Numbered from the stretch's first letter, positions 43,775-53,158 are shown. The stretch: DNA of 64,000 bases from Gottfriedia luciferensis (GCF_001712755.1 NZ_MDKC01000032.1:124001-188000); one strand, 5' to 3'. Notes: generated by a model from the sequence alone, not told the origin. Program-made: numbers and translations.

Positions 43775-45487
43775 TTAAAACCCATTTATATCGCGAATTA
43801 AATTATACGCATCTGGTGTCCCAATACCTGAAGCCATATCGTAGCCAGAGGTAGCCGGATAGTACAAGTTTGTTCCAGACGTAATATCATGATATGCTGC
43901 ATATTTTTGAGTTGTATTAAAGACTTGATAAAGAGTTGGATTTGCTTGACCAAGGTTACCCTTGCCATTTGCTTGTGCGAATTGATTATTGAGTGCAGCG
44001 ATTCCAGCCCATAATGGTGCAGCAGCTGATGTACCACCTACTACATGCCAGGCACCTCCAGTATAGATTGAATATCCAGTGTTAGGGTCAGCAGCTGCCG
44101 ATACATCTGGAACCTCCCTTTTACCATTCGAATAACTGTTTTGGACACCAGGACCTGATTGGAACGATGGCATTGTATAAACTTTAGATAATCCTCCACC
44201 GTCACCTGATTTGCTTGTTTTGTTACTCCAAACCGTTTCTGAACTGTAGGAAGTACCACTTAAATTCAGGTGAGTTCCACCAACGCCAGTTACATACGGG
44301 TCATTTGCGGGACTATCAACCTCTAAAGTTCTACCTCCAGAATCGTAGGCACCATTGTCTCCAGACGCAGCAAAAATACTTTGTCCTTGGGCAGCAAATT
44401 GTTGGAATATGGTATGTAAACTATTCATGGTCGCACTTGCTTCATGCTGCTCTCCGATCCCCCAGCTGACAGAAATTGATTTTGCTGTATTATCAGAGGC
44501 AATTTTTTGATAGGTATCAATTAATCCTTGGGCACTATTTGGCCCTTCGTATACAACCACTTGTGCTTTTGGCGCAATTGCATTGATTACCTCAATATCA
44601 AGTTCAACTTCGATTGCACCTTGACCAGCAGCACCACTATAACCATCGATATATACATTTGTTGGTGCAGGGCTTCCTAAGCCATAGTAGTTGTTATAGG
44701 TACTAATGTTTGTTGCTTTATATCCGTCCAACTCCATAACTGCTACAGTTTGGCCAGATCCAGTATATCCGGCAGTTGCCAGTGGGTTGATATCGTATGC
44801 ACCTTTTAATTCAGCCGGTGTATAACCGCCAGCTGGGCCACTGCCCACTTTTGGTGTCACCGCTTTATTCTGTTGGGAGAATTGCATAGATGCACTACTA
44901 ATTTTCGAATGTGTATAATGTGGTTCATTATTGAGACCTTCAACATCCGTAATCACCCCAGAAAATTCAGCTGGAATGGAAGGAGCTTGATCATTGGCAT
45001 AATAGGTTTTGCCATTTGAATCTTTATAGTTATTTATAGTTACACCAAAAGTATCCTCCATTTGACCAATGGTGCCACTGACGGTAATAAAGGCGTTATT
45101 GGAAGAAACATTTTCGACTTTAAAGCCTTGACTTGTCAAATAGCTTTTAACATTGGCAACAGTAGTATCAGTTGGTCCATATTGATTTTTAAATTCGTTG
45201 GGAGTTAAGTATTTCTTGTAGTTGATGGAGTCAGGGTTCTTTAAGCTGGCAATATATTCATCCAGTTTATCGCTGTTTCTTAGCTGAAGGGCAATAGTTA
45301 CAGTAGCTTTGGAGTTACGGTTTGTGTGACCAGTGGAAGTACCATGATTTGCAGCAGTTGGAGCTACCTGATTAAGTTGTACATGTTTGGAAGCTGCGGC
45401 AAAAGTTGGGCCTCCTGGGAAATACATCGATAATGTTAACAATGAAGCAACAGCCGGTACTAATAATTTTCGGTTTCTTTTTTTCAT
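43775..45487 (-). CDS. Secreted serine-carboxyl peptidase (sedolisin/kumamolisin, S53)
   Basis: A 570-residue preproprotease for the outside of the cell. Residues 1-31 are a signal peptide (MKKRNRK, hydrophobic run, TFAAA). A propeptide follows to about 200 with the pro-kumamolisin pattern (LDEYIASLKNPDS, YLTPNEF, FGVTINNY). The catalytic domain has E293 and D297 in AIEVELDIEV, the oxyanion D377 in SGDNGA, nucleophile S487 in GGTSAAAP, and the calcium site near GYDMASGIGTPD. All triad residues are present. GGAGAGG lies before the ATG at 45487. Monocistronic; such enzymes usually work at acid pH. Confidence 0.95.
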   Translation of the reverse strand: MKKRNRKLLVPAVASLLTLSMYFPGGPTFAAASKHVQLNQVAPTAANHGTSTGHTNRNSKATVTIALQLRNSDKLDEYIASLKNPDSINYKKYLTPNEFKNQYGPTDTTVANVKSYLTSQGFKVENVSSNNAFITVSGTIGQMEDTFGVTINNYKDSNGKTYYANDQAPSIPAEFSGVITDVEGLNNEPHYTHSKISSASMQFSQQNKAVTPKVGSGPAGGYTPAELKGAYDINPLATAGYTGSGQTVAVMELDGYKATNISTYNNYYGLGSPAPTNVYIDGYSGAAGQGAIEVELDIEVINAIAPKAQVVVYEGPNSAQGLIDTYQKIASDNTAKSISVSWGIGEQHEASATMNSLHTIFQQFAAQGQSIFAASGDNGAYDSGGRTLEVDSPANDPYVTGVGGTHLNLSGTSYSSETVWSNKTSKSGDGGGLSKVYTMPSFQSGPGVQNSYSNGKREVPDVSAAADPNTGYSIYTGGAWHVVGGTSAAAPLWAGIAALNNQFAQANGKGNLGQANPTLYQVFNTTQKYAAYHDITSGTNLYYPATSGYDMASGIGTPDAYNLIRDINGF

Positions 45488-45776
45488 CCTTACACCTCTC
45501 CTTAGTTCCTAAATAAGTTCTTACCAACAATCTAGAAATCAAAAGACGATTTGAGGCTACCCGACTACCATGAAATTAATATCTCCAGTTATTCCTTTTG
45601 GCTATCGGCTTCGGGTTATGTATCACCTTCTTTCAAAAATACACCTTTCCATTTAGGATATATTTTTGAGTTTGACGTAAAAATTAGAATCTCCTGCAAA
45701 ATACATTTTTTTTAATTGAATTCTAAAAAATCTTAAATAATCTTAAAGCTTCTAAACTCCCTGATAGTTCAAGAGC

Positions 45777-45807
45777 AAAAAAAAAGAGTTATTCTAGTAA
45801 CTCTTTT
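45777..45807 (-). terminator. Orphan terminator on the minus strand
   Basis: Stem AAAAGAGTTA / TAACTCTTTT followed by a T run. No intact minus-strand gene precedes it. Just upstream (45821-45870) a frame ending NVQEFRQQAEKLKNSD may be the last piece of one. The rest of 45488-46095 holds the untranslated leader of the S53 gene and nothing else recognised. Confidence 0.55.
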
Positions 45808-46095
45808 AAACTTTTTCTAATCTGAATTTTTTAACTTCTCAGCCTGTTGCCTAAATTCTTGGACATTTTTACGTACTTATGAACTCTTTTATCTCAAATT
45901 TTTTCACTTTTATTCTTCCATATGAATCCTTTTTGAGTAAGAAATATAGTTCGAATATTCCTAAATAGTTTTAAGTTACCATTCTTTAGAATAGAATTAA
46001 TTGAAAGATGGCTTCAACTGTTTTTCGTACTGTTTTCCCAATAAGTTTCATTAGTCCATATTGAAGAAACTAAATAATAGAAGGTGATCTATTTT

Positions 46096-46350
46096 ATGAG
46101 TCATTTCTTATTAAGTAGACTTGGCAACTGGAAAATACAAATTCATTGCCATCCTGGTATTAGAACAGTTGGGAATGAGCGGGAAGTGCTTTTACTCGAT
46201 GAAGAACATGAAAAAATTGCACATTTTTCAATTGATACAAAAGGAGCCTTTTTAATACTACAAATCCCTTGGGGTGGATATGTAAAAATTAAAGAAGGCT
46301 ACCAAACAATCGTTGTACATATTCCGTTTGAAGAAGATGCAGAGGAATAG
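46096..46350 (+). CDS. Small conserved-looking protein of unknown function
   Basis: An 84-residue soluble protein, start MSHFLLSRLGNWKIQIH, beta-rich, ending in an acidic tail FEEDAEE. No family recognised. The start is the ATG at 46096 with AAGGTGAT upstream; an in-frame GTG 12 bases earlier overlaps that site. Codon use and the ribosome binding site look genuine. Confidence 0.6.
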   Translation: MSHFLLSRLGNWKIQIHCHPGIRTVGNEREVLLLDEEHEKIAHFSIDTKGAFLILQIPWGGYVKIKEGYQTIVVHIPFEEDAEE

Positions 46351-46702
46351 TTGAAAGGAATACTGGTTTTATAAATAAATGCATTGGTCATATAAAAAGA
46401 GTGTGTTTAAATATATTAGATTAAATCTGAAAAGTATGAATTTTCCGTTTGGAATTATCCAAGATCCTCTGATACTCGTTGATTAAATAATGTTTTTTTG
46501 CGATTTATAATTGGCCTAATAATGATTTCTCTAAAAAAAATTAATTGAGCCAAAGTGTAAGTCATTTAGATGTTTACCATATTTGTAAATGTAAATTTGC
46601 ATAGGTAGAATTTGAATTTTAGGTACAGTTTAATAATTAAAGGTAATTCTTTAAAATATTGATTTTTTTAATGTTCTAAAGAATAATTTTTATATTTGAA
46701 GA

Positions 46703-46824
46703 GTTGATTGAAACGAAGGGATGCTCGACTCCTATGGGAGATGCAGGAAGGGTGAGACCCCGCAGGAACGAGGAGGCTCAGCTCATGCCCCATGGAAAGC
46801 GAGCATCCCGTAGTGGAAATCAAC
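46703..46824. repeat. GC-rich palindromic Bacillaceae-type repeat, copy B
   Basis: A 122-bp element from GTTGATTGAAACG to GTAGTGGAAATCAAC. Inside are GATGCTCGACTCC pairing with parts of AAGCGAGCATCCC, and GAGACCCCGCAGGAACGAGG. It is in the opposite orientation to copy A at 32831-32954. The flanks 46351-46702 and 46825-46862 show no gene. Confidence 0.8.
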
Positions 46825-46862
46825 AAGACATTCTTATTTAATTAACAACTTTTTTTAACAGC

Positions 46863-46896
46863 ATGAAAAAAGAGTGTGCCATTTAGCACACTCTTT
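46863..46896 (-). terminator. Terminator of the dynamin-like gene
   Basis: Ten-base-pair stem AAAGAGTGTG / CACACTCTTT followed by TTTTTCATG on the minus strand. Confidence 0.85.
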
Positions 46897-46901
46897 CCTT
46901 A

Positions 46902-49655
46902 TTATTTACGTAATGTTAAAAACTCTAATTGTCTTAATCTTACTGTGAAGAATGTAATCGGATCGAAGTAAATACTTGGATTAGATTTCATATCTTCTAA
47001 AGTTTGATTATAGTTAGAAATTGCTACTCTTGTTTCATCAACTAGTTCATGGATTTGCTCAAATGGAGCATGTAGGAACATTGATAAATCTCTTGGTAAA
47101 GTTTTTTCAAACATTTCAAATTGTAGGAAAAACTTCATTGATAATTCTGATGTTACATCATCATAGTTGACATTATCAACATACTTTTGATATTGAGCAA
47201 CAAGCTTTGATTTATTTTGTGGTAGTAAACCTAATAAGATACCTGAGCTCTTTAAGATAAACTGAGATGGTGAAGAATTTAATAAAATATTCATATCATC
47301 TAGTTGAGTCATACTAGTCATTCGATCAGCATCACGGCGCCAGTCATCTAATACTTTAAAATCACATTCAAGATTTAAGTATTCATTTCCAATGTAGTCA
47401 TTTAAAGAATCACTCATTTCAGATAAGTAGCCTTGAGTACCTTCTAATAAAACACCTGAATCTTTAATCCAGTTTTGAAGAGCTTCATTTAGTTTTGGTA
47501 AAGTATTCTCTCTTACATACTCACCAATACGAAGATTCATCTCTTCGTTTAGTGTTTCAAGAATTGTACCGAAATCACTATCTTCTTTGATTAATTCTTT
47601 ACATTCTTTTAGAAGACCAGGAATACTTAGCTTCAGGTCATATTTTAATTCGTCTTTTAATTCACGATACGAGCTTTTAATTGTATTTAAATGTTCCATT
47701 TCTTTATCTTTTAAAGAATGTAATAGACCATTTAATTTGTCATCAAGAACTTCATTCCATTCAACATTAGCACGTAGTTCGTCTTCTTTCTCTACTCGTT
47801 TTTCTAATAAGAAATTAATTAATTTGCGAATAGCTAATAATAATTTTTCTGTTTGTTTAGAATTTGCTTCAGTTGAAAGAACGTTATCCTCAATAAATAA
47901 TTCTAAATCTTTAAATTGATCTTGATTATTATAAATTGAAGAATAAGGTAATACTTTAGCGCTAGGGAAGTCTTGATTAACTTTCGCTTGGATTTCAGCG
48001 CGAACTCGATCAATTTCTTCTTTACTATAAATAGAATCCATCTTATTTAAAATAAAGTGAATCGGTAGAGTTGGTAATTCTTTATGAATTTTAACTAGTA
48101 ACGATCGTTCGTTTTCTGTATAAGGTGCAGTAGCATTTAAAACATAAACAAGACGATCTGCAAGTTTTACAGATTGTAATAATGCTTTTGTATTAACCTG
48201 GTTTCCATCAATTCCAGGTGTATCAATAATTGATAGGCGATGCTTTTCTAAAAATGAATTTGGTAATTTATAGTATACTAATTCATCACCTTTTAACAGA
48301 TTATTTTCAACTGTTGTTAAATCGTAAAAATCTGCAAATTCGGCAAGTTGTGTATTTCCTTCCTTCGAAAATACGATAATATTTGAATCACTATTTTGTT
48401 CAAATAATACAGGCATTGTCGTAGAAGAACCCATCATTTTCTCACCTAAAAGTGAGTTAACAAATGAAGATTTACCGTTACCTGATGTACCTGCAACAAG
48501 CATTGTTGTATTTTCAAATTGAGTTAATTTACTTGTCCACCACTCAAAACGGTCTCCAACTTCTATTTCATTTAAAGCAGACCATTGTAGGATGTTTTCA
48601 AATAATTCTTTGCCAATTTCAAAGCAATCAGGCGTTTTTAATAACTGTTCAAATGCCATTTCTGCGTCAGCAACAATTTGATAATCAATACGGCCTGGGA
48701 ATAATCGATCCCATGCAAGTGTTGCAGTCGTTGCTAAAACCGCACCTTTTATATCGGTAATACGTAACCAATTTGTTAAAAAGCTTGGCATCATTTCCTC
48801 AAGCTGAGCTACAAAATAATCACCTTCAACTAATTCTTCGTATGTCATTGAATAGATTGATGGCAAACGATTCCACTTCACACCTGTTTCAACGTTGATT
48901 TGGAATAACATATCATTAAATGTTTGTAACCAATTTACATAAACTGATTGTTCTCTGTAACTATTCCAAAGTGCTTCTACCATTAATTCAAAGTGCTCAA
49001 GATCGACTTTAGCCAATGATAGTAACGGTTGCACAAAGTAACTTGGTGCCATTTCTTTTGTTACACCATTTACAATGTATTCTCTTAATACAATAAACCA
49101 TTTCAAATCTTCTGTTCGAATTGATTCATCTGAAGCTAGAGCTACAGCACTAGTCCAATCGTGATGTTTTTCATAAAATTTACGTGCAATTCTCGTTACA
49201 TTTGGATAATCAGGATTATATTTTACTGCTTCTTTAATAATACGATCTGCTTCTTCGTATTTCGAAACATCGATATAAAGTGAGAATAAATGTAAGAATA
49301 TTTCAGATGTCAAAGTACTACTATCTGTTTTAACTTCTTTATATAACTTCTCAGCTGTTTCAAATGCACCGATTTCATAATAAGAATCAGCGATATTTTT
49401 CTTTGCCCAATCGCTTAACTGGTTTCCGACTTTTTCCCATTTGAAAACTGCAGATTCAAAATCTTTATTTTCAAAATAAACTTCACCTTGTGCAAATCGA
49501 ATAGATGAAAGATCCATATCATCATTTTGTTCATTGTAAAGGTCAGCTAGAACTGCAATAGGATGGATATTGTTTTCATTTTCATTTAAATACGATTTAT
49601 AAAATTGTTTTTTAATAAATTGTTCTTTCACTTTCACTTTAACTTCCACTGTCAT
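46902..49655 (-). CDS. TPR-containing dynamin-family GTPase
   Basis: A 917-residue protein. Residues about 40-170 form TPR-like helical repeats (FAQGEVYFENKDFESAVFKW, ADSYYEIGAFETAEKLYKE). A dynamin-type GTPase follows: G1 GTSGNGKSS at 389-397, G2 threonines in STTMP near 411-415, G3 DTPG at 478-481, G4 NKMD at 537-540. The C-terminal 370 residues are mostly helical and coiled, as in bacterial dynamin-like proteins that act on membranes. No membrane helix is obvious apart from a weak hydrophobic stretch (SSGILLGLLP). The start is ATG 49655 after AGGTGAGAAC. It stands alone, unlike paired bacterial dynamins. Role unknown. Confidence 0.8.
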   Translation of the reverse strand: MTVEVKVKVKEQFIKKQFYKSYLNENENNIHPIAVLADLYNEQNDDMDLSSIRFAQGEVYFENKDFESAVFKWEKVGNQLSDWAKKNIADSYYEIGAFETAEKLYKEVKTDSSTLTSEIFLHLFSLYIDVSKYEEADRIIKEAVKYNPDYPNVTRIARKFYEKHHDWTSAVALASDESIRTEDLKWFIVLREYIVNGVTKEMAPSYFVQPLLSLAKVDLEHFELMVEALWNSYREQSVYVNWLQTFNDMLFQINVETGVKWNRLPSIYSMTYEELVEGDYFVAQLEEMMPSFLTNWLRITDIKGAVLATTATLAWDRLFPGRIDYQIVADAEMAFEQLLKTPDCFEIGKELFENILQWSALNEIEVGDRFEWWTSKLTQFENTTMLVAGTSGNGKSSFVNSLLGEKMMGSSTTMPVLFEQNSDSNIIVFSKEGNTQLAEFADFYDLTTVENNLLKGDELVYYKLPNSFLEKHRLSIIDTPGIDGNQVNTKALLQSVKLADRLVYVLNATAPYTENERSLLVKIHKELPTLPIHFILNKMDSIYSKEEIDRVRAEIQAKVNQDFPSAKVLPYSSIYNNQDQFKDLELFIEDNVLSTEANSKQTEKLLLAIRKLINFLLEKRVEKEDELRANVEWNEVLDDKLNGLLHSLKDKEMEHLNTIKSSYRELKDELKYDLKLSIPGLLKECKELIKEDSDFGTILETLNEEMNLRIGEYVRENTLPKLNEALQNWIKDSGVLLEGTQGYLSEMSDSLNDYIGNEYLNLECDFKVLDDWRRDADRMTSMTQLDDMNILLNSSPSQFILKSSGILLGLLPQNKSKLVAQYQKYVDNVNYDDVTSELSMKFFLQFEMFEKTLPRDLSMFLHAPFEQIHELVDETRVAISNYNQTLEDMKSNPSIYFDPITFFTVRLRQLEFLTLRK

Positions 49656-49858
49656 GTTCTCACCTACTATGTATAATAAAATCAAATTAAGTCCAAAAAT
49701 TTGTCAAAAGGAATATGTTAAATTTATACAGCATTATTATTCTACCAAATTAGAGTAGCTGAAATTGTGACAATTCTATGTCATTTTCAAAAGATTTTTG
49801 TTATATTTGTTACGTTACATACAAAACATAGGTAAAAGAATATTTTTTTGGAGGCATT

Positions 49859-50323
49859 ATGCTAACTTACGAAGAAAAACTAACAATCATTGAATCATTT
49901 CCAGAATTAACTAAAAAGCCAGTCTCACTTGGTCGTACAAATTTTCAATATGAAGAAAGTTTAAAAGAAAAAAAGAATGTTGTTTATCATTTACATCCTA
50001 ATGGAAACGGCTTTGTATATGCTGAAGGTGTAAAAGGGTACAAAACGAACGAAAAAGGTATGGTAAATATAAGAGAATTTACTGAAGAGGAACTTCGCAC
50101 AATTCTCACTAAATCAATTGAAAGCCTATCATTCGAGCCAATTTTTGAAGAAGATGAAGAAGTAGAAGAAATCTGGGTTAATGCGAACGGCCAAATCCTT
50201 AAACTTGTTTCTGAAATGGACATGTGGAATGTTTACGCAGGAGAAAATCTTGATGGTACATTCAATAGCTACGGTGAAGCTTGTGAATATTTAGATGAAG
50301 AAGGATTTAATGTTCAAGACTAA
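49859..50323 (+). CDS. Cytoplasmic protein of unknown function
   Basis: A 154-residue acidic protein, divergent from the dynamin-like gene. Features: YEEKLTIIESFPELTKKPVS, a short beta region around VYHLHPNGNGFVYAEG, and a very acidic run EEDEEVEEIW near 100. No known domain recognised. GGAGGC lies before the ATG at 49859. A strong terminator follows. Confidence 0.65.
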   Translation: MLTYEEKLTIIESFPELTKKPVSLGRTNFQYEESLKEKKNVVYHLHPNGNGFVYAEGVKGYKTNEKGMVNIREFTEEELRTILTKSIESLSFEPIFEEDEEVEEIWVNANGQILKLVSEMDMWNVYAGENLDGTFNSYGEACEYLDEEGFNVQD

Positions 50324-50343
50324 ATATAGTTAGAAAAAATATA

Positions 50344-50371
50344 GAGCTTGGGGAAATCCAAGCTCTTTTTT
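50344..50371 (+). terminator. Terminator
   Basis: Stem GAGCTTGG / CCAAGCTC followed by TTTTTT. Confidence 0.9.
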
Positions 50372-50382
50372 AATTGGTTATT

Positions 50383-50526
50383 TTAGTGTAATTCAGTTTG
50401 TGATTTACTACCTTTTTTAGAGCGATAGACATTTCCTTTTGTATTATCACCACTAGTAGGTGCTTGTCCATGAAGTTCAGGTGCGTTTTGATTTTTACTT
50501 CCTTTGCTGCCATTTTTACTTGTCAT
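50383..50526 (-). CDS. Small hydrophilic protein, possibly spore-associated
   Basis: A 47-residue ORF, starting MTSKNGSKGSKNQNAPELHG, rich in Ser, Lys, Asn and Gly and without hydrophobic core. GGAGG lies six bases before the ATG at 50526. The composition recalls minor small acid-soluble spore proteins, but no family is certain. Confidence 0.5.
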   Translation of the reverse strand: MTSKNGSKGSKNQNAPELHGQAPTSGDNTKGNVYRSKKGSKSQTELH

Positions 50527-50628
50527 TTTGCTTCCTCCTAATACTATTTATCATAAATAGATTCCCATTTTAAATTAAAGATTATTCAAGGAATTTAAGC
50601 ACATAATAATAAAAAAGGAGGGTTAAAC

Positions 50629-50763
50629 ATGGCAAAAGGACATACAAACAAAGGTCCACAGAAAAGTTCTGTCGATCAATTTGGGCATTCAGAGGAATCT
50701 GCATATTCGAAGAGTAAAAAAATGGAAGAGTTTCATAAGAAAAATACAGAAAAAGACAGCTAA
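50629..50763 (+). CDS. Small hydrophilic protein, possibly spore-associated
   Basis: A 44-residue ORF, MAKGHTNKGPQKSSVDQFG at the start and a lysine- and glutamate-rich tail. AAGGAGGG precedes the ATG at 50629 at normal distance. Divergent from the small ORF at 50383-50526 and similar in composition. No family recognised. Confidence 0.5.
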   Translation: MAKGHTNKGPQKSSVDQFGHSEESAYSKSKKMEEFHKKNTEKDS

Positions 50764-50852
50764 TAGATCGCTTAATTCTTTTAAATGTACTTGCTAATTT
50801 TCCTTCAACAAGTCATTATAAAAGTATGATTAAATTGGAGGAAACTAAATTT

Positions 50853-51035
50853 ATGAGCGAAAATAACAATGAACCAAAAAAAGTTAGTCTTCAGGAATTA
50901 ATGAAACAAAAGTTGGCTAGCAAAAAACAGCAAAATTCTAATCAAAATACTGGAGTAAATGCTGTTAAAGATATGACGAAAAAGAATCAAATTTCTAAAA
51001 AGCCAAACAATCAACGCAAACGTATGGGTGTGTAA
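50853..51035 (+). CDS. Small basic protein of unknown function
   Basis: A 60-residue, lysine/asparagine/glutamine-rich protein (MSENNNEPKKVSLQELMK at the start), probably unstructured apart from one N-terminal helix. The start is the ATG at 50853, behind TGGAGG; an upstream ATG at 50826 is less likely because it precedes that site. A bidirectional terminator follows. Confidence 0.55.
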   Translation: MSENNNEPKKVSLQELMKQKLASKKQQNSNQNTGVNAVKDMTKKNQISKKPNNQRKRMGV

Positions 51036-51039
51036 TTAA

Positions 51040-51069
51040 AAAAACGACTGAGGTTATCAGTCGTTTTTT
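51040..51069. terminator. Bidirectional terminator
   Basis: Stem ACGACTG / CAGTCGT with T and A runs on both sides, between the small basic protein gene (plus) and the acetyltransferase gene (minus). Confidence 0.85.
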
Positions 51070-51643
51070 ATATGTCTTCTAAAAGATTTTGATTGCTATT
51101 ATTTTCTCCAAAAGTTAAAACTTCCTCTACTGGCTGATAAGATTCACCGTAAAAATGTGTATCCCTATATGTATGAATCATATTATATGTTTTTTTCATC
51201 GCTTTAAATATCATTTCTTCACCCTCATTATTTGGAGACCAGTATAAAATCTCCATAGGGTTTATTTCTTGAGTTGCTAATGATCGTCTGTTATATCCTA
51301 TCGACTGAGCATGCTCAAAACCTTCTCTTTTATAAAATCTAAGCCTTTTTTCTGTATCTGTATCTTCATAATTAACTGGTTCAACCTCTAAAATAATTGG
51401 TTTGCCTTTCTTCTTTAGCTTATCAAGCAATTTATACCCAAGACCCTGTCCACGGGCATCTTTTGAAACGAACAAGTAATCGATAAATACAAAATCATCT
51501 AGTTCCGCATACATTAAAACATGATGTGGACCTTCATCCTTATGGTAAATATCTGATCGCTCTTTCAATAAAGTTTCCATATGTTCCCTTGATTTCATTT
51601 CTTCAACTGGAAAATACTGATTTAGTTTTTCATACCAATGCAT
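51068..51643 (-). CDS. GNAT family N-acetyltransferase
   Basis: A 191-residue protein. The acetyl-CoA loop SKDARGQGLGYKLLDKL (R/Q-x-x-G-x-G) near 72-88 and the following LEVEPVN strand define a GNAT domain; an additional 70-residue C-terminal part (about 120-191) is not part of the core fold. Acceptor unknown. The stop codon overlaps the shared terminator. The ATG at 51643 follows AAAGGAGA. Confidence 0.85.
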   Translation of the reverse strand: MHWYEKLNQYFPVEEMKSREHMETLLKERSDIYHKDEGPHHVLMYAELDDFVFIDYLFVSKDARGQGLGYKLLDKLKKKGKPIILEVEPVNYEDTDTEKRLRFYKREGFEHAQSIGYNRRSLATQEINPMEILYWSPNNEGEEMIFKAMKKTYNMIHTYRDTHFYGESYQPVEEVLTFGENNSNQNLLEDI

Positions 51644-51818
51644 TGATATTCTCCTTTTCTTACATGCAGTTTATAGCATCACACTAGACAAGTCATTATT
51701 TCATTTAACTCATTAATAAATATTTACACAAAAATAATTAGTAAATCCTTTCAAATGAAGTATTTGAAGTATTAATACTTTTCATGCAAAAAAAAAGTTC
51801 ATTGATATGAAATTAACA

Positions 51819-52370
51819 TTATTTCCTTAAAGAAACCCAATCTTCCGCTAACATTCCATAAACGATGTGATCTACATAATGATCATACAACCATTCAGCT
51901 TTCCTGATCCGACCTTCCTGAAAGAATCCTAACCTCTCAGGAATAGCACGACTTTTTGTATTTTCAACAGCAGCACGAATCTCGACCCGATTTAGCAATA
52001 GATCTGTTAATGCATAATTAACAAATGCATGACAAGCCTTTGTCATTATACCTGTACCTTCAACCCCCTTTCCTAGCCAATAACCAATACTCGTCGACTT
52101 ATTTGACCAATCAATTTTATGAAACCCTATTACTCCAACAAGTTTTGAATTTGACCAAATACCAGCTTGGAATCCATTGTTTTCAGTAAATTGTTTCATA
52201 GTTGTTTTTATAAAGTTCTCTGTATCCTCAAGTTTTTTATTATATGCTATTAATGGTAACCATTCTTTTAAATGTTCCATTGAATTGATTGTTAATTTGT
52301 ATAACTCATTTGCATCTTGTAGAGTCAATAACTTTAATTGCAAATTTTCTTCAATTTTATAACTAAACAT
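51819..52370 (-). CDS. RimL/RimJ-type N-acetyltransferase
   Basis: A 183-residue GNAT protein of the ribosomal-protein-alanine/serine acetyltransferase type. LQLKLLTLQDANELYKL at the N-terminus, GVIGFHKIDWSNKSTSIGYWLG, GIMTKACHAFVNYAL and NRVEIRAAVENTKSRAIPERLGF are the ordered RimL motifs. It is closest in pattern to YdaF-like proteins of Bacillus. The start ATG at 52370 follows AAGGAG. Monocistronic. Confidence 0.88.
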   Translation of the reverse strand: MFSYKIEENLQLKLLTLQDANELYKLTINSMEHLKEWLPLIAYNKKLEDTENFIKTTMKQFTENNGFQAGIWSNSKLVGVIGFHKIDWSNKSTSIGYWLGKGVEGTGIMTKACHAFVNYALTDLLLNRVEIRAAVENTKSRAIPERLGFFQEGRIRKAEWLYDHYVDHIVYGMLAEDWVSLRK

Positions 52371-52407
52371 CAATTTTTCTCCTTTTTAAGAGCTTAGAAC
52401 TAGATTA

Positions 52408-52431
52408 TAAAAAAGACAGCTTTAAGCTGCC
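52408..52431 (-). terminator. Terminator of the DinB-family gene
   Basis: Stem GGCAGCTT / AAGCTGTC followed by TTTTTT on the minus strand. Confidence 0.8.
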
Positions 52432-52444
52432 TTAATCGGTTATG

Positions 52445-52915
52445 TCAACGATGTGATGGCCACGATCCTTGCATTTTTCTTATTTGAATAATTTGTCCGG
52501 TATGGTAAGCGTCATGTAGTAATAAATCCATTAGTTTGACTTCAAAGGAATTTTTCATCAATTCCTCATCTGTCATATTACTCAATAACTGTCTTAAACT
52601 AAAACTAGTATTCTCCAATCGTTCAATAACTTTTTTCCATTCGTTTTCTTCATTCGATTGTTCTGTAAGAAAAAAGGTTTGGTCACCGTCTAGATTTTGC
52701 GTCCATTCTCTACCTTCTAGATTTGCTACAATCCTCTCTTTGTAATAAAGAAGATGATTAACGTTTTCCCAAATTGATTTAGTCGCTTCCCCTGTTGGTC
52801 TCCAACCAGCTTGTTCAGCTGTAATTCCTTCAATTGAATTTTTTAGTGGAGCAAACCAACTTTCCTTATCATATGTTTTGTCTAATACGTTTAAAAACAT
52901 TTCTTTTCGATTCAA
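52445..52915 (-). CDS. DinB/YfiT-like four-helix metalloprotein
   Basis: A 156-residue protein of the DinB superfamily. Three metal-binding histidines are visible: the one in VNHLLYY and the two in LLHDAYHTGQI. Members include thiol-dependent transferases, for example with bacillithiol. The start is TTG at 52915 after AGGAGG. The region 52916-53120 upstream holds nothing recognisable. Confidence 0.82.
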   Translation of the reverse strand: MNRKEMFLNVLDKTYDKESWFAPLKNSIEGITAEQAGWRPTGEATKSIWENVNHLLYYKERIVANLEGREWTQNLDGDQTFFLTEQSNEENEWKKVIERLENTSFSLRQLLSNMTDEELMKNSFEVKLMDLLLHDAYHTGQIIQIRKMQGSWPSHR

Positions 52916-53120
52916 AAAAATTTCCTCCTTTTTAAACTCTAATAATTTTAGAAATTACTTCTATAAAGTCTCCTCATAACTAATAAACTGTCATAAAAAA
53001 GTAGGACAAATTTTGAACTAAATGATAACGAATAATTCGTACTTGAGGTCACCACTGTTATTTATTCAACAAATGGCTATTTTTACCTTTTATTTTTTTA
53101 GCTAAAAATACTTCTATAAA

Positions 53121-53147
53121 AACAAAAAGGAGTCACAACCATGACTC
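53121..53147 (-). terminator. Terminator of the small membrane protein gene
   Basis: Short stem AGTCA / TGACT followed by CCTTTTTGTTTTT on the minus strand. Confidence 0.6.
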
Positions 53148-53158
53148 TCTTAGAAGCA

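Noticed and set aside
47587-47919. 110-codon plus-strand ORF inside the dynamin-like gene
   Set aside because: Antisense shadow of a coiled-coil coding region.
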